Below, piece after piece: positions 1-11,635 of a stretch of DNA of 64,000 nucleotides (the stretch's first letter is position 1; each line of letters opens with the position of its first letter). Source of the stretch: Thermaerobacter subterraneus DSM 13965 (GTDB taxonomy: Bacteria > Bacillota > Sulfobacillia > Thermaerobacterales > Thermaerobacteraceae); the NCBI RefSeq assembly GCF_000183545.2, contig NZ_JH976535.1, positions 1,923,837 to 1,987,836 of the forward strand, in the 5' to 3' direction. Both the position numbers and the translations under genes were made by a program. The notes under the pieces are model-generated. The model saw only the letters and a list, made by a program, of their open reading frames with translations, was not told where the DNA came from and ran no database searches.

Positions 1-1041
1 TCCCGCCGCCCCGGCCGCGCCCCTCAGCCGCTCCGTTTCCCGTCCCGCCGTCTGGGTGGCGACGAACAGGCCCGCCAGGGTCAGCGCGCCGCCGGCCAGT
101 TCGACCCCCGAAGGCGCCTCCCCCAGGAGCAGCCAGGCCAAGAGGGACGCCCCCACCGGCTCGCCCAGGATCGACACCGACACCACGCTGGCCGGCACCC
201 ACTCCAGCGCCCAGTTGAGCACGGTGTGCCCTCCCAGGGTGGGCACCACGGCCAGGGCGACGAAGAGCAGCATCTCGCGCCAGGGGTACGGGCCGAAGGG
301 GGTGCCCGTCAGCGCCAGCCCCGCGGCGATCACCAGCGAGGCCACGCCGTACACCAGGGTGGTGTAGGGCATGACGGGGAGCACCTGCCGCACCCGGCGG
401 CCGATGAGGATGTACCCGGCGAAGAACCACGACCCCGCCACGGCCAGGAAGTTCCCGTAGAGGGCGGTCCCGCCCGCGGCCAGGTCACCCGCCCCCGCGC
501 CGGCGAAGGTCACCACGGCCACGCCGGTCAGGGCCAGCAGCGCGCCCAGCAGCCGCCGGGCGGGCACCCGCTCCCGCAGGAGCCAGGCATCGGCCGCCAT
601 CACGTAGAGCGGGTGGGAGGTGACCAGCAGGACCGAGGCGGTCACCGACGTGTAGCGCAGCGAGGCGATCCAGGTGAGGAAATGGCCCGCCAGCAGCACG
701 CCGCTCAAGACGCTGGCCCAGAGCAGGCGCGGCGGCAGCCGCCGGACGCGGCCGGCATCCCGCCAGGCCCAGGGCAAGAGCAGCAGCGTGGTCAGGGCCA
801 TGCGGTAGAAGGCGATGACGGCGCTGGGTGCCTGGGAGTAGCGAATCAGCACCGACGAAAAGGAGATGGCCAGCACGGCTCCGGCCAGGGCCAGCAGGGG
901 TGCCAGCGGGTGCACCGGCCCTGCGCCCCCGCCGGGACCGGGCGGCCTCCCCTGGCGCGGGGCGGCCCGGCGGCCGGCGTTGAGACCGGCCTGGCGGCCC
1001 GACTTGGGACCGGCCTCGAGCCCCCCCTTACAGCTCCACAT
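1..1041 (-). CDS. EamA/DMT-family transporter, 3' end cut off by the window edge
   Basis: Reverse-strand translation gives a drug/metabolite transporter with the usual 10-helix pattern of two EamA halves; the first hydrophobic helix begins near 900 and the second half contains the family-typical stretch WVPASVVSVSILGEPVGASL. The reading frame is still open at base 1, so the C-terminus is outside the window. The likely start is an ATG at 1041 that overlaps the end of the upstream ocd-like gene by 14 bp; a GTG at 915, just before the first membrane helix, is the alternative and would remove a Gly/Arg-rich leader of about 40 residues. Substrate unknown; members export amino acids or metabolites. 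Co-oriented with the amino-acid genes above it, so an amino-acid related role is an inference. Confidence 0.8.
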   Translation of the reverse strand, partial: MWSCKGGLEAGPKSGRQAGLNAGRRAAPRQGRPPGPGGGAGPVHPLAPLLALAGAVLAISFSSVLIRYSQAPSAVIAFYRMALTTLLLLPWAWRDAGRVRRLPPRLLWASVLSGVLLAGHFLTWIASLRYTSVTASVLLVTSHPLYVMAADAWLLRERVPARRLLGALLALTGVAVVTFAGAGAGDLAAGGTALYGNFLAVAGSWFFAGYILIGRRVRQVLPVMPYTTLVYGVASLVIAAGLALTGTPFGPYPWREMLLFVALAVVPTLGGHTVLNWALEWVPASVVSVSILGEPVGASLLAWLLLGEAPSGVELAGGALTLAGLFVATQTAGRETERLRGAAGAAG

Positions 1042-2017
1042 CCTGCCCCACCCCCAGCTCCCGGGCCCGCTGCCACGCCCGGACCGCCGCGTACAGGTCC
1101 TGGGCCGCCAGCCCGCAGCTCTTGAACAGGGTCACCTGGTCCGGACGAACCCGGCCGGGGTGGGTGCCGGCCAGCACCTCGCCCAGTTCGACCAGATCCT
1201 GGGGCTCAAGGACGCCGGCCTGGAGGGCGTCGATCAGCTCCCCCGCCTCCTCCCCGGCGGCCTGGCGCTGGTCGACGAAGACCGGCCGGCAGCGGGCCAC
1301 CAGGTCGCGGCCCAGCTCCCGCATGGCCGGGCGGAAGCTGCCCACGGCGTTGATGTGGGTCCCCGGCGCCAGGTCCGCCGCGTCCAGCAAGGGAGCGGTG
1401 CTGCTGGTGGCGGTGCAGATCACGTGGGCCCCCCGGGCGGCCTCGGCAGGGGTGCCCACCACCACCGGTTCGACCCCCGGGCCCAGGCGGCCCTCCAGCC
1501 AGCGGGCCAGGGCCTCCGCCCGCTGCCGGGTGCGATTGTAGATGCGTACCTGGCGGATGGGGCGCACGGCGCACACCGCCAGGACCTGGTACGGCGCCTG
1601 GGCCCCTGCGCCCAGCACGGCCAGCACCGTCGCGTCTTCCCGGGCCAGCGCCCGGGTGGCCGCGCCGCTGGCGGCGCCGGTGCGCAGGGCCGTCAGGGTG
1701 GCCCCCTCCATCACCGCCACGGGCTGCCCCGTGGCCCCGTCCAGCAGGATCACCAGGCCGCCGATGGCCGGCAGCCCCCGGGCGGGGTTGCCGGGGTAGA
1801 CGGAGACGGTCTTCAACACGGTGTAGTTCAGCTCCGGATCGTGGGCCGGCATGAACAGGGTGGTGCCTCCGGCGGCGGGTGCTTCGACGGCCAGCCGCAG
1901 GGGCATGGCCACCCGGCCGGCGCTGACGGCGGCAAAGGCGGCCGCCATGGCATCCACGGCCTCCGCCATGGGCAGGCAGCGCTCGACGGCGGCGGCGTTC
2001 AGCCAGCGGACGGGCAC
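1028..2017 (-). CDS. ornithine cyclodeaminase / mu-crystallin family protein
   Basis: The 329-residue product is full length for the OCD/mu-crystallin family, NAD(P)-dependent enzymes that act on imino or amino acids (ornithine to proline, or delta1-pyrroline/piperideine carboxylate reduction). Visible hallmarks are a conserved Lys in YTVLKTV (about residue 69), RTGAASG at 112-118, the Rossmann glycine motif LGAGAQA at 135-141 and a DQ-type C-terminal region. It overlaps the downstream DMT exporter start and the upstream DMT exporter end by a few bases, which indicates a translationally coupled amino-acid operon. The exact substrate cannot be read from sequence; the family often also includes alanine dehydrogenases and ketimine reductases. 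Confidence 0.88.
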   Translation of the reverse strand: MPVRWLNAAAVERCLPMAEAVDAMAAAFAAVSAGRVAMPLRLAVEAPAAGGTTLFMPAHDPELNYTVLKTVSVYPGNPARGLPAIGGLVILLDGATGQPVAVMEGATLTALRTGAASGAATRALAREDATVLAVLGAGAQAPYQVLAVCAVRPIRQVRIYNRTRQRAEALARWLEGRLGPGVEPVVVGTPAEAARGAHVICTATSSTAPLLDAADLAPGTHINAVGSFRPAMRELGRDLVARCRPVFVDQRQAAGEEAGELIDALQAGVLEPQDLVELGEVLAGTHPGRVRPDQVTLFKSCGLAAQDLYAAVRAWQRARELGVGQDVEL

Positions 2018-2973
2018 GGGCGTTCCGCCTCCTTTCCATCAGGGGAGCCCCGGCGCCGGCCCCGGGGACCATGACCCTCCGGCCCGCCGGTGGCGCGGGC
2101 GGCGGCCCGCAGGCTCAGCCCCTCCTGGGCCAGCCACCCCGCCAGCAGGACCAGCACCGCCCCGGCCCCCTGGCCGGCCGAAAGGCTCTCCCCCAGCACC
2201 AGCCAGCCTAAGAGGGCCGCCACCACCGGCTCCACCGTGGCCACGATGGAGGCCGTGGAGGCCGGCACCCACTGCAGGCCGGCGGTGTACAGGCGATAGG
2301 CCAGGAAGGTGGGTCCCACGCCCAGCAGCAGCACCCACCACCAGACCGCCGGCGACCAGGCCAGGTCCAGCAGGCGCCCGGGCGGCAAGGCCGCCAGGAG
2401 CACCAGGGAGCCGATGCCCAGGGTGTAGACCACCACCGCCGCCGGGTCCAGGTCCCGCAGGGCCACCTTGCCGAAGATGCTGTAGAGGGCATAGGTCAGA
2501 CCCGACAGCAGGCCTACCGCCACCCCTCCCCAGCGGATCCCGGCCGACGGGTCCGGAGCGCTGACCAGCACCACGCCCGCCAGGGCCACGGCCAGGGCCA
2601 GCAGCCGCCGGAGCCCCAGGGTCTCCCCTAAAAACAGCCGGGCCAGCAGGGCGACGAAGACCGGCGCGGTGTACAGCAGCACCGCCGCCACGGCCACGGG
2701 CAGCATCCGCACCGCCCAGAAGTAGCTCAGGTAGAACAGGCCGACGCTGATGGTCCCGTAGGCGCCCAGAAGCAGCCACCGGCGGCGCGGTACGGCCAGG
2801 GCCACCCCCTGCCGCCGGGCCACCGCCAGGGCCAGCACGAAAGCGATGGCGGCCCGAAAGAACACCACCTCGCCGGGCTGGGCGCCCCCGGCATACGCCA
2901 GCCGGGCCACCACACCCAGGGTCCCCCACAGGGCGGCCGCCGCCAGGACGTAGGCCATCCCCCGCAAACCCAC
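1999..2973 (-). CDS. EamA/DMT-family transporter
   Basis: The 324-residue protein has about ten hydrophobic helices in two EamA repeats, beginning GMAYVLAAAALWGTLGVVAR and with the second-half motif WVPASTASIVATVEPVVAAL. The C-terminus is a short charged Arg/Gly tail. It overlaps the ocd-like gene by 19 bp and starts 3 bp after the oxidase gene upstream, so the four minus-strand genes from 4110 down to 1 form one transcription unit. Function is inferred as an exporter for an amino acid or a derivative handled by the neighbouring oxidase and cyclodeaminase-like enzyme. It is the second of four DMT exporters in the window. Confidence 0.85.
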   Translation of the reverse strand: MGLRGMAYVLAAAALWGTLGVVARLAYAGGAQPGEVVFFRAAIAFVLALAVARRQGVALAVPRRRWLLLGAYGTISVGLFYLSYFWAVRMLPVAVAAVLLYTAPVFVALLARLFLGETLGLRRLLALAVALAGVVLVSAPDPSAGIRWGGVAVGLLSGLTYALYSIFGKVALRDLDPAAVVVYTLGIGSLVLLAALPPGRLLDLAWSPAVWWWVLLLGVGPTFLAYRLYTAGLQWVPASTASIVATVEPVVAALLGWLVLGESLSAGQGAGAVLVLLAGWLAQEGLSLRAAARATGGPEGHGPRGRRRGSPDGKEAERPCPSAG

Positions 2974-2976
2974 GGG

Positions 2977-4110
2977 CTACGACCTCCCCTGCCCCGCCCG
3001 GAACCGGCCGGGGTCGAAGAGGGCCAGGTCGCGCCGCTCCTTGCCTTCCACCAGGTCGGCCACCGCCTCCCCGATCACCGGGCAGAACTTGAACCCGTGC
3101 CCTGAAAACCCCGCCGCCAGCAGGACCGCGGGATGATCGGGATGGGGACCCACCAGAAAGTGCAGGTCCGGGGTGTTGGTATAGAGGCATACCGCCGCCC
3201 GCCGGGGCTCCGGGTCCAGCAGGGGCAGCCGCCGGGCCAGCAGCCGCTGCACCGGCTCGATGTCCTCCGGCGTGACCTCCCGGGGGAGGCGGTCGGGATC
3301 CCCCCGCTGGCCGCCGTGATGCAGGCCGGCCTTGATGCCCTCGCCGTTGAGGCCGGGCAGGCCGTAGAGGGCCGGCTCGTCCCCCCGGTCCCAGATGAAG
3401 ACGGGGAAGTTCTCCTCGAACCAGTCGGGCCGCTCCGCCGGCCGGAACCACAGGCTGACCTGGCGCTCCACCTCCATGGGGAAGAACCCGCCCAGCAGCT
3501 TCGGGTTCCAGGCGCCGGCCGCCAGCACCAGGCGCTCCGCCTGGTAACGCCCGGCGGTGGTGCGCACCGATACCGACGACGGCCCGGCCACCCAGGATTC
3601 CACCGGCTCGTTCAGGCGCAGCTCCGCGCCCGCCGCCCGGGCCAGGCGGAGATGGGCCGCCACGGCCTTTTCCGGGAACAGCACGCCCGCGGCCTCTTCG
3701 TACACCGCCACCTCGTGGGGTTCCAGCCGGAAGGCGGGGAACCAGCGGCCCACGTCCTCCGGGCTGAGCATGCGGTAGGAAAGCCCGTGGCGCCGGGCGC
3801 TCTCGGTGCTGCCCGCCACGATGGCCGAGTCGGGGGTCCCGATCATGAGGCCGCCGGTCTTGACCAGCAAGGTCTCGCCGGCGTCCCGCGCCAGCGCCTC
3901 CCACAGCTCGTACGCCCGCAGCAGCAGCGGCACGTAGGCCGGGTCTTCAAAGTAAGCCTGCCGGATGATCCGGCTCATGCCGTGGGACGAACCCGCATCA
4001 TGGGGCGGGGCCAGGCGGTCGAGCCCCAGCACCCGGCGGCCACGGCGGGCCAGGTGGTACGCGATGGCGCCGCCCATGCCGCCCAGGCCCACTACGATCG
4101 CGTCGTACAC
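2977..4110 (-). CDS. FAD-dependent amine oxidase of the monomeric sarcosine oxidase / N-methyltryptophan oxidase family
   Basis: The 377-residue length, N-terminal dinucleotide-binding motif GLGGMGG (residues 8-14) and the stretch GSSHGMSRIIRQAYFEDP match the MSOX/MTOX (SolA) family, which oxidatively demethylates N-methyl amino acids with formation of hydrogen peroxide and formaldehyde. Cys308 in AAVCLYTNTPD corresponds to the cysteine that carries covalently bound FAD in this family. The C-terminal segment FSGHGFKFCPVIGE is also typical. It is the first gene of the minus-strand amino-acid cluster and is divergent from the histidine operon. Pipecolate or glycine-type substrates remain possible because family members differ by few residues. 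Confidence 0.85.
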   Translation of the reverse strand: MYDAIVVGLGGMGGAIAYHLARRGRRVLGLDRLAPPHDAGSSHGMSRIIRQAYFEDPAYVPLLLRAYELWEALARDAGETLLVKTGGLMIGTPDSAIVAGSTESARRHGLSYRMLSPEDVGRWFPAFRLEPHEVAVYEEAAGVLFPEKAVAAHLRLARAAGAELRLNEPVESWVAGPSSVSVRTTAGRYQAERLVLAAGAWNPKLLGGFFPMEVERQVSLWFRPAERPDWFEENFPVFIWDRGDEPALYGLPGLNGEGIKAGLHHGGQRGDPDRLPREVTPEDIEPVQRLLARRLPLLDPEPRRAAVCLYTNTPDLHFLVGPHPDHPAVLLAAGFSGHGFKFCPVIGEAVADLVEGKERRDLALFDPGRFRAGQGRS

Positions 4111-4356
4111 GGAGCATGCCTCCCTGCTTGCCGGCCGCGGGCCCGCTCAAGCGCCGCGGGACCGGTTGCAGTGGCAATTCCCCACCGCGGGCCCGAACCC
4201 TTTCCCGTGCAGCCGGAAGCATGATCCAGGATCCGCCAGCCCGTGCCAGGCCGGCGCCCTCGGCTCCCCGGGCCGGCGACTCGCCGCCGCTCCCGTCACC
4301 CGTCTCCTCCGCGCCACCCCGGCACCATGGCGGTGGCGAAACGGCACCGGCTGGGG

Positions 4357-4385
4357 TTGCCTCCGCTTCTTTATCGTGTTAAAGT
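4357..4385 (+). promoter_or_regulatory. candidate sigma-A promoter of the histidine operon
   Basis: TTGCCT at 4357-4362 is followed after 17 bp by TAAAGT at 4380-4385, in an AT-rich pocket of an otherwise GC-rich 335-bp divergent spacer (4111-4445). The start of transcription would fall near 4392, about 50 bp before hisZ. No T-box, leader peptide or terminator was recognised between it and hisZ. Both hexamers are only partial matches. Confidence 0.4.
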
Positions 4386-4445
4386 GCTAAAGAACTGAAG
4401 CAAGCGGGATGCTCGCTGCAAGGCGCAGCAAGGAGGTCGCCCGGT

Positions 4446-5858
4446 ATGCCACCCGTCCCCCTCACCCTGCCGGCGGCCGCCGGGGCACCGGCAGCCCTGG
4501 CCGCCGACCCGGCCGAGGAAACCCGCCGCCGCCTGGCCGGGCGCTTTGCCGCCTGGGGTTACCGGCGCATCCGCACCCCCCTCTGGGAGGAGGCCCGGGA
4601 CGAGCTGCTGGCGGTGTTCCCCGAGACCGCCCTGTGCCGTTTCGTCGATCCCGCGGGCAGGGTGCTGGCCTTGCGCCCGGACCACACCCTGGCCGTGGCC
4701 CGCTGGGCCGCGTCGCGCTTGGACGGGGCCGATCCCTGGCGGCTCTATTACCTGGACCCCGTCTTCCGGCGGGATCCGCGGGACGGGCGCTTCACCGCGG
4801 TGACCCAGGCCGGTGTGGAGCTGCTGGGCTCGCCGGCGCCGGAGGGGGACGTGGAGATCCTGGGCCTTCTGCTGGAGGCCCTGGATGCCCTGGCGGCACC
4901 GGGAACGGCCGCCACGGCCTCCGCCACCCCCACCACGGAAGCGACGGTGGAGGCGGCCGCAACCTTGAAAGCGGCGGCGGGGGCGGCCGCGGCGCTGGAG
5001 GCAGCGGGACCGGAGGGCATCCCCTTCCCCGCCCGGGTCGCCGTGGGCCACACCGGCGTGCTGCAGGACTACCTGGCGGCCACCGGCCTGGACGAACCCG
5101 CCGCCGCTTCCGCCCTCGCGGCCCTGGCGCGCCGGGACCGGGTCGCCCTGCGCCGGCACCTGGAGGCGGCGCTGGGGGCAGGCAGGGCTACGGAGAGCTA
5201 TCGCTTCTTGACCGGCAGCTTTCCCCTCCCCGACGCTCTGCAGCGGCTCGAACAGCTGGGGACGGCACCGGCGGCCGAGCTGGCCGCCGTTCTCCGGGCG
5301 GCCGGCCGCTATTTCCCGGCCGCCGCCCAGCGCCTGCGGTTCGAGCCCGGGCTGGTGCGGGACCTCGAGTACTACACCGGACTGGTGATCGAGGTGTTCG
5401 CGGGCTGGCGGCGCATCGCCGCCGGAGGGCGGTACGACGGCCTGCTGGCCCGCCTGGGTGGGCGGGGACCGGCGGTGGGGGTGGCCTTCGATCTGGAGGC
5501 GGTGGCCGAGGCGGCCGGTCCGCCCGAGGGCCCGGGCCCCGGCGCCGGCGGCCTCCCGGCGGGCCGGGTGCCCGGGGCAGTCCCGCCGGAACAGCTCCCG
5601 GGAAGCGGCCCGGGGACAGAAGGGCCCGTAGCGGGAGCCATCGACTATCTGGTGGCGGGCCCGGCGGGTGACGAGGCCGGCCGCCTGTGGGCGGAGGCGC
5701 GCCGCCTGCGGGAGCAGGGGGCGTCGGCGGTGGTCCTTTGCGGTGCCTCCTCGGAAGAAGAGGCGCTGGCCGCTGCCCGCCGGCGGGGGTGCCTGCGCCT
5801 GCTCTGGCTGGACGGGCGCCGCCGGGTCCTGCGCATGGCCCGGCCCGCCGCCCGGTGA
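4446..5858 (+). CDS. hisZ: ATP phosphoribosyltransferase regulatory subunit HisZ
   Basis: HisZ is a catalytically inactive histidyl-tRNA synthetase paralogue that partners short-form HisG in the first step of histidine synthesis. The 470-residue protein shows the class II synthetase-like core: RRIRTPLWEEARDELLAVF, LRPDHTLAVARWAA, the motif-2-like YYLDPVFRRDPRDGRFTAVTQAG segment and GGRYDGLLARLGGRGPAVGV. It is followed by a short hisG lacking the C-terminal regulatory domain, as expected for HisZ-dependent organisms. An Ala/Thr-rich low-complexity stretch (about residues 152-185) and a Gly/Pro-rich one before the C-terminal anticodon-binding-like part are insertions compared with the family, so the protein is longer than the usual about 390-420 residues. 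An RBS AAGGAGG at 4429-4435 fits the ATG. Confidence 0.9.
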   Translation: MPPVPLTLPAAAGAPAALAADPAEETRRRLAGRFAAWGYRRIRTPLWEEARDELLAVFPETALCRFVDPAGRVLALRPDHTLAVARWAASRLDGADPWRLYYLDPVFRRDPRDGRFTAVTQAGVELLGSPAPEGDVEILGLLLEALDALAAPGTAATASATPTTEATVEAAATLKAAAGAAAALEAAGPEGIPFPARVAVGHTGVLQDYLAATGLDEPAAASALAALARRDRVALRRHLEAALGAGRATESYRFLTGSFPLPDALQRLEQLGTAPAAELAAVLRAAGRYFPAAAQRLRFEPGLVRDLEYYTGLVIEVFAGWRRIAAGGRYDGLLARLGGRGPAVGVAFDLEAVAEAAGPPEGPGPGAGGLPAGRVPGAVPPEQLPGSGPGTEGPVAGAIDYLVAGPAGDEAGRLWAEARRLREQGASAVVLCGASSEEEALAAARRRGCLRLLWLDGRRRVLRMARPAAR

Positions 5859-5906
5859 CGGGCGCCCTCGTGAGGGCAACGGTGCGCACCCAGGAGCGAT
5901 GCCTGA

Positions 5907-6667
5907 ATGCGTTATGTACCTGGAGATTCCCGGGCCGGGGGTGAGCGGCCCCTCACCCTGGCCCTGCCCAAGGGGCGGATGCTGGCGGAGGTGGCCGCCC
6001 TCTGCGCCCGGACGGGCATTGCCGCCGCGGCTTCCCTGGCCGCGGGCGACGACCCGGAAGCCCTGGTGCTGGTCGATGAGGCCAGCAGCGTGCGGCTCCT
6101 GCTGGTCCGCCCGGGGGACGTGTGGAGTTACGTGGCCTTCGGTGCCGCGGACCTGGGCATCACCGGCAAGGACGTGCTGGAGGAGAAGGCCGGCGACGCC
6201 CGCGGCGGCTGGCTCGACCCGCCCGGGGTGGTGGAACTGGCCGACCTGGGTGCCGGGGCCTGCCGCATGGTGGTGGCCGGCCCGCCGGCGGGGGCCGGGC
6301 TCTGGCCCTGGCGCCGGCTGCAGGCGGGCCGGCTGCGGGTGGCGACCAAGTACCCCGCCTGCGCCCGGCGGGCCCTGGGCGGCGGCCCGGCGGAGGTGGA
6401 GGTCATCCCCCTGGCCGGGTCGGTGGAACTGGCGCCCCTGGTGGGCCTGGCCGACGTGATCGTCGACCTGGTGGCCACGGGCCGCACCCTGCGGGCCCAT
6501 GGGCTGGTGGAGTACGAAGTGCTCTTCAACAGCACCGCCCGCCTGATCGCCAACGAGGCCAGCCTGCGGCTGCAAGAAGAGCGGCTCCTCCCCCTGGCCG
6601 AGGGGCTGGAGGCGGCCGCCCGAGAGGCGCCCGCCCGGCAGCCGGCCGCCGAGGGGAGGGAAAGCCC

Positions 6668-6680
<13 letters not shown>
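5907..6680 (+). CDS. hisG: ATP phosphoribosyltransferase catalytic subunit, short form
   Basis: HisG condenses ATP with PRPP to phosphoribosyl-ATP, the committed step of histidine synthesis. The 257-residue length and absence of the C-terminal ACT-like regulatory domain define the short form that needs HisZ, encoded just upstream. Visible motifs are ALPKGRM (about 19-25), GAADLGITGKDVLEE, and the PRPP-binding stretch VIVDLVATGRTLRAHGL. An extra 10-15 residues precede the conserved LTLALPKGR, and the C-terminal tail is Ala/Arg-rich. The stop overlaps the start of the next gene by 13 bp, which indicates coupling. Confidence 0.93.
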
Positions 6681-9699
<3,019 letters not shown>

Positions 9700-9703
<4 letters not shown>

Positions 9704-10419
9704 CCGGGATGGAACGTCCAGGGATGGAACGTCCAGAAGCACAACGTCTCTTGCCAGGCCGTGCCGAGGAGGCCGGCCCGGGCGGGGCCGGAGCGGCAGC
9801 CGCCGAGGCGAGCCCGGCCGGTGCCGGCGGCCGGCGGGCCCTGGTGGAGCGGTCCACGCGGGAGACCGCCATTCGCTGCCGGATCGACCTGGACGGGACG
9901 GACCCGCGCCCGGCCGCCCGGATCGAAACGGGGATCCCCTTCTTCGACCACTTGCTCACGGCCTGGTCCGTGCACGGGGGCTTCGGCCTGGACCTTCAGG
10001 CCCGGGGCGACCTGGAGGTGGAAGGCCACCACACGGTGGAAGACACGGGCATCTGCCTGGGCCGGGCCCTCCGCCAGGCGGCCGCCGGCTACGGCGCTGT
10101 GGCCCGCTTCGGTGCGGCCTACGTGCCCATGGACGAGGCCCTGGCCCGGGTGGTGGTGGACGCCAGCGGCCGCCCCTACCTGGTCTGGGCGGTCGAGGTG
10201 CCGCCCCGCAGCTTCGGCGCCTTCCACACCGAGCTGGCCGAGGAGTTCTGGCGGGCGGTGGCCGTGGAGGCGCGCCTGACCCTGCACGTCGACCTGCTGC
10301 GGGTCCGCAACGCCCACCACGGGCTGGAGGCGATTTGGAAGGCCGCCGGCAGGGCCCTGGCCCAGGCCCTCGCCCCGCGGCCGGGGGGCCCCCTCTCCAC
10401 CAAGGGCGTGCTGGAGTAG
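9700..10419 (+). CDS. hisB: imidazoleglycerol-phosphate dehydratase HisB
   Basis: HisB dehydrates imidazole-glycerol phosphate to imidazole-acetol phosphate using two Mn ions. The core from about residue 45 is complete, with ETGIPFFDHLL, EVEGHHTVEDTGICLG, FHTELAEEFW and RNAHHGLEAIWKA supplying the metal-binding His and Glu residues. The gene is a stand-alone dehydratase, without the N-terminal phosphatase found in enterobacteria. The first 45 residues are a non-conserved extension that begins with GMERPGMERP, encoded by an exact tandem 15-bp duplication (9706-9735). The start codon overlaps the hisDC stop in ATGA. If a later start were used the extension would disappear, but the 4-bp overlap favours 9700. 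Confidence 0.9.
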
Positions 10420-10420
10420 A

Positions 10421-10458
10421 GCCGGCCCCAGGGTGCCCGCCGGCACCCTGGGGCCGGC
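10421..10458 (+). terminator. perfect 17-bp stem-loop between hisB and hisH
   Basis: GCCGGCCCCAGGGTGCC at 10421-10437 is followed after a 4-nt loop by its exact complement at 10442-10458, starting one base after the hisB stop. There is no T-run after it, so it may act as a partial terminator, a processing or mRNA-stability hairpin rather than a full stop for the operon. Confidence 0.55.
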
Positions 10459-10520
10459 ATCCCGGGCCGGACGGTCAGGCAGTCCGCGGGAAACCCGCCG
10501 GCCGGGCGGACGGCCGGACC

Positions 10521-10554
10521 GGGTGGGAAGGACGGGCGGGTGGGAAGGACGGGC
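10521..10554. repeat. 17-bp direct tandem repeat, two exact copies
   Basis: GGGTGGGAAGGACGGGC at 10521-10537 is repeated exactly at 10538-10554, in the 253-bp non-coding gap between hisB and hisH. The same purine-rich words continue degenerately to about 10620. This is the only sizeable gap in the his operon. Confidence 0.85.
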
Positions 10555-10672
10555 GGGCGGGTGCCGCCCGGCGGGTGGGCGGACCGGTCCGGCTGGGCGG
10601 TGGACCGGTCTGGCAGGCCGGGGGAATGCCGGGGAACGCGCCCGCGGCACCGGCCGGCAAGGAGGCAGCAGC

Positions 10673-11635
10673 ATGGCGCAGCCGTACGTGGCCATGGTCG
10701 ACTACGGAACGGGCAACGTCCACAGCCTGGGCAAGGCCCTGGAGCGGGCCGGCTGCCGCACCCGCCTCACCGCGGACCCGGACGAACTGGCCCGTGCGGC
10801 CGGGGTGGTCCTGCCGGGCGTGGGGGCCTTCGGCCCCGCCCGGCGGCGGCTGGAGGCCCTGGGCCTCATCCCCGTGCTGCTGGAGCGGGTGGCGGCGGGG
10901 CGGCCGCTGCTCGGCATCTGCCTGGGCATGCAGCTTCTCTTTGAGGGGAGCCGGGAGGACGGCTGCTGGCCCGGGCTCGGCCTGCTGCCCGGCTGGGTCG
11001 AACCCTTCCCCACCCGCCTGGCGGTGGCCGGGGTTGCAGCGGGGCCGCCGGAAGCGGCGGCCGCCGGGGGCGGAGCGGAGGCCCGAGGCCCGGGAGCGGT
11101 GAGGGCAGAGGGAGCCATGGCCAGCGCCCCGGAAGGGCTGAGGGGAGCAGCGGGTGACTTCGGGGCACCCGAAGGCCCCCTCAAGGTGCCCCACATGGGC
11201 TGGAACCGGGTCGCCGTCCCGCCGGGCAGCCGCCTGCTGGCGGGCCTGGGTGACGCCTTTTTCGCCTACTTCGTCCACTCGTACCGGGTGCCATGGCCGC
11301 CGGCAGGCTCGCCCGTGCCGGCCTCCTCTCCCCTGCCCGCGGCGGTGGCATTGGCATCCGGGCTGCCGGGATCCGCGGGTCTCGCCCCGCCCTCCCCGGC
11401 GGCAGGCCGGCACCCGGCCGGAGGATCCTCCGGCGCCGGGTCCTCCCCTGCGCCGGCACCGGCTTCCGCCGGGATCCTGTGGACCCGGGCGGACTACGGC
11501 GGCCCCTTCGTGGCGGCGGTGGAGGCCGGCCCGGTGCTGGGCACCCAGTTCCATCCGGAGAAGAGCGGGCCGGCCGGCCTGCGCATCCTGCGGAACTTTG
11601 GAGCGATGTGCGGTGCTTGTGATCCCAGCCCTTGA
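10673..11635 (+). CDS. hisH: imidazole glycerol phosphate synthase glutaminase subunit HisH
   Basis: HisH is the class I glutamine amidotransferase that feeds ammonia to HisF. The nucleophile Cys83 lies in GICLGMQL, and the His294/Glu296 pair lies in TQFHPEKSG. The start at 10673 is set by AAGGAGG 6-7 bp upstream and the conserved MVDYGTGN; an open frame runs further upstream to 10433 but has no support. At 320 residues it is about 110 longer than usual, because of two Ala/Gly/Pro-rich insertions: one between PTRLAVAG and LKVPHMGWN, the other between FVHSYRVP and GILWTRADYG. The core motifs on both sides are intact. The end overlaps hisA by 23 bp. Confidence 0.92.
   Translation: MAQPYVAMVDYGTGNVHSLGKALERAGCRTRLTADPDELARAAGVVLPGVGAFGPARRRLEALGLIPVLLERVAAGRPLLGICLGMQLLFEGSREDGCWPGLGLLPGWVEPFPTRLAVAGVAAGPPEAAAAGGGAEARGPGAVRAEGAMASAPEGLRGAAGDFGAPEGPLKVPHMGWNRVAVPPGSRLLAGLGDAFFAYFVHSYRVPWPPAGSPVPASSPLPAAVALASGLPGSAGLAPPSPAAGRHPAGGSSGAGSSPAPAPASAGILWTRADYGGPFVAAVEAGPVLGTQFHPEKSGPAGLRILRNFGAMCGACDPSP

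Noticed and set aside
226..2564. Long plus-strand frames over the first 2.5 kb
   Set aside because: They are GC-rich shadows opposite well-conserved DMT and OCD genes on the minus strand.
6122..6667. Upstream in-frame extension of hisD by 182 codons
   Set aside because: It lies wholly inside hisG in another frame, has Arg/Gly/Pro-rich shadow composition, and ATG 6668 with a good RBS starts at the conserved HisD N-terminus.
10433..10672. N-terminal extension of hisH
   Set aside because: It consists of tandem-repeat DNA; AAGGAGG before ATG 10673 and the conserved MVDYGTGN fix the start.
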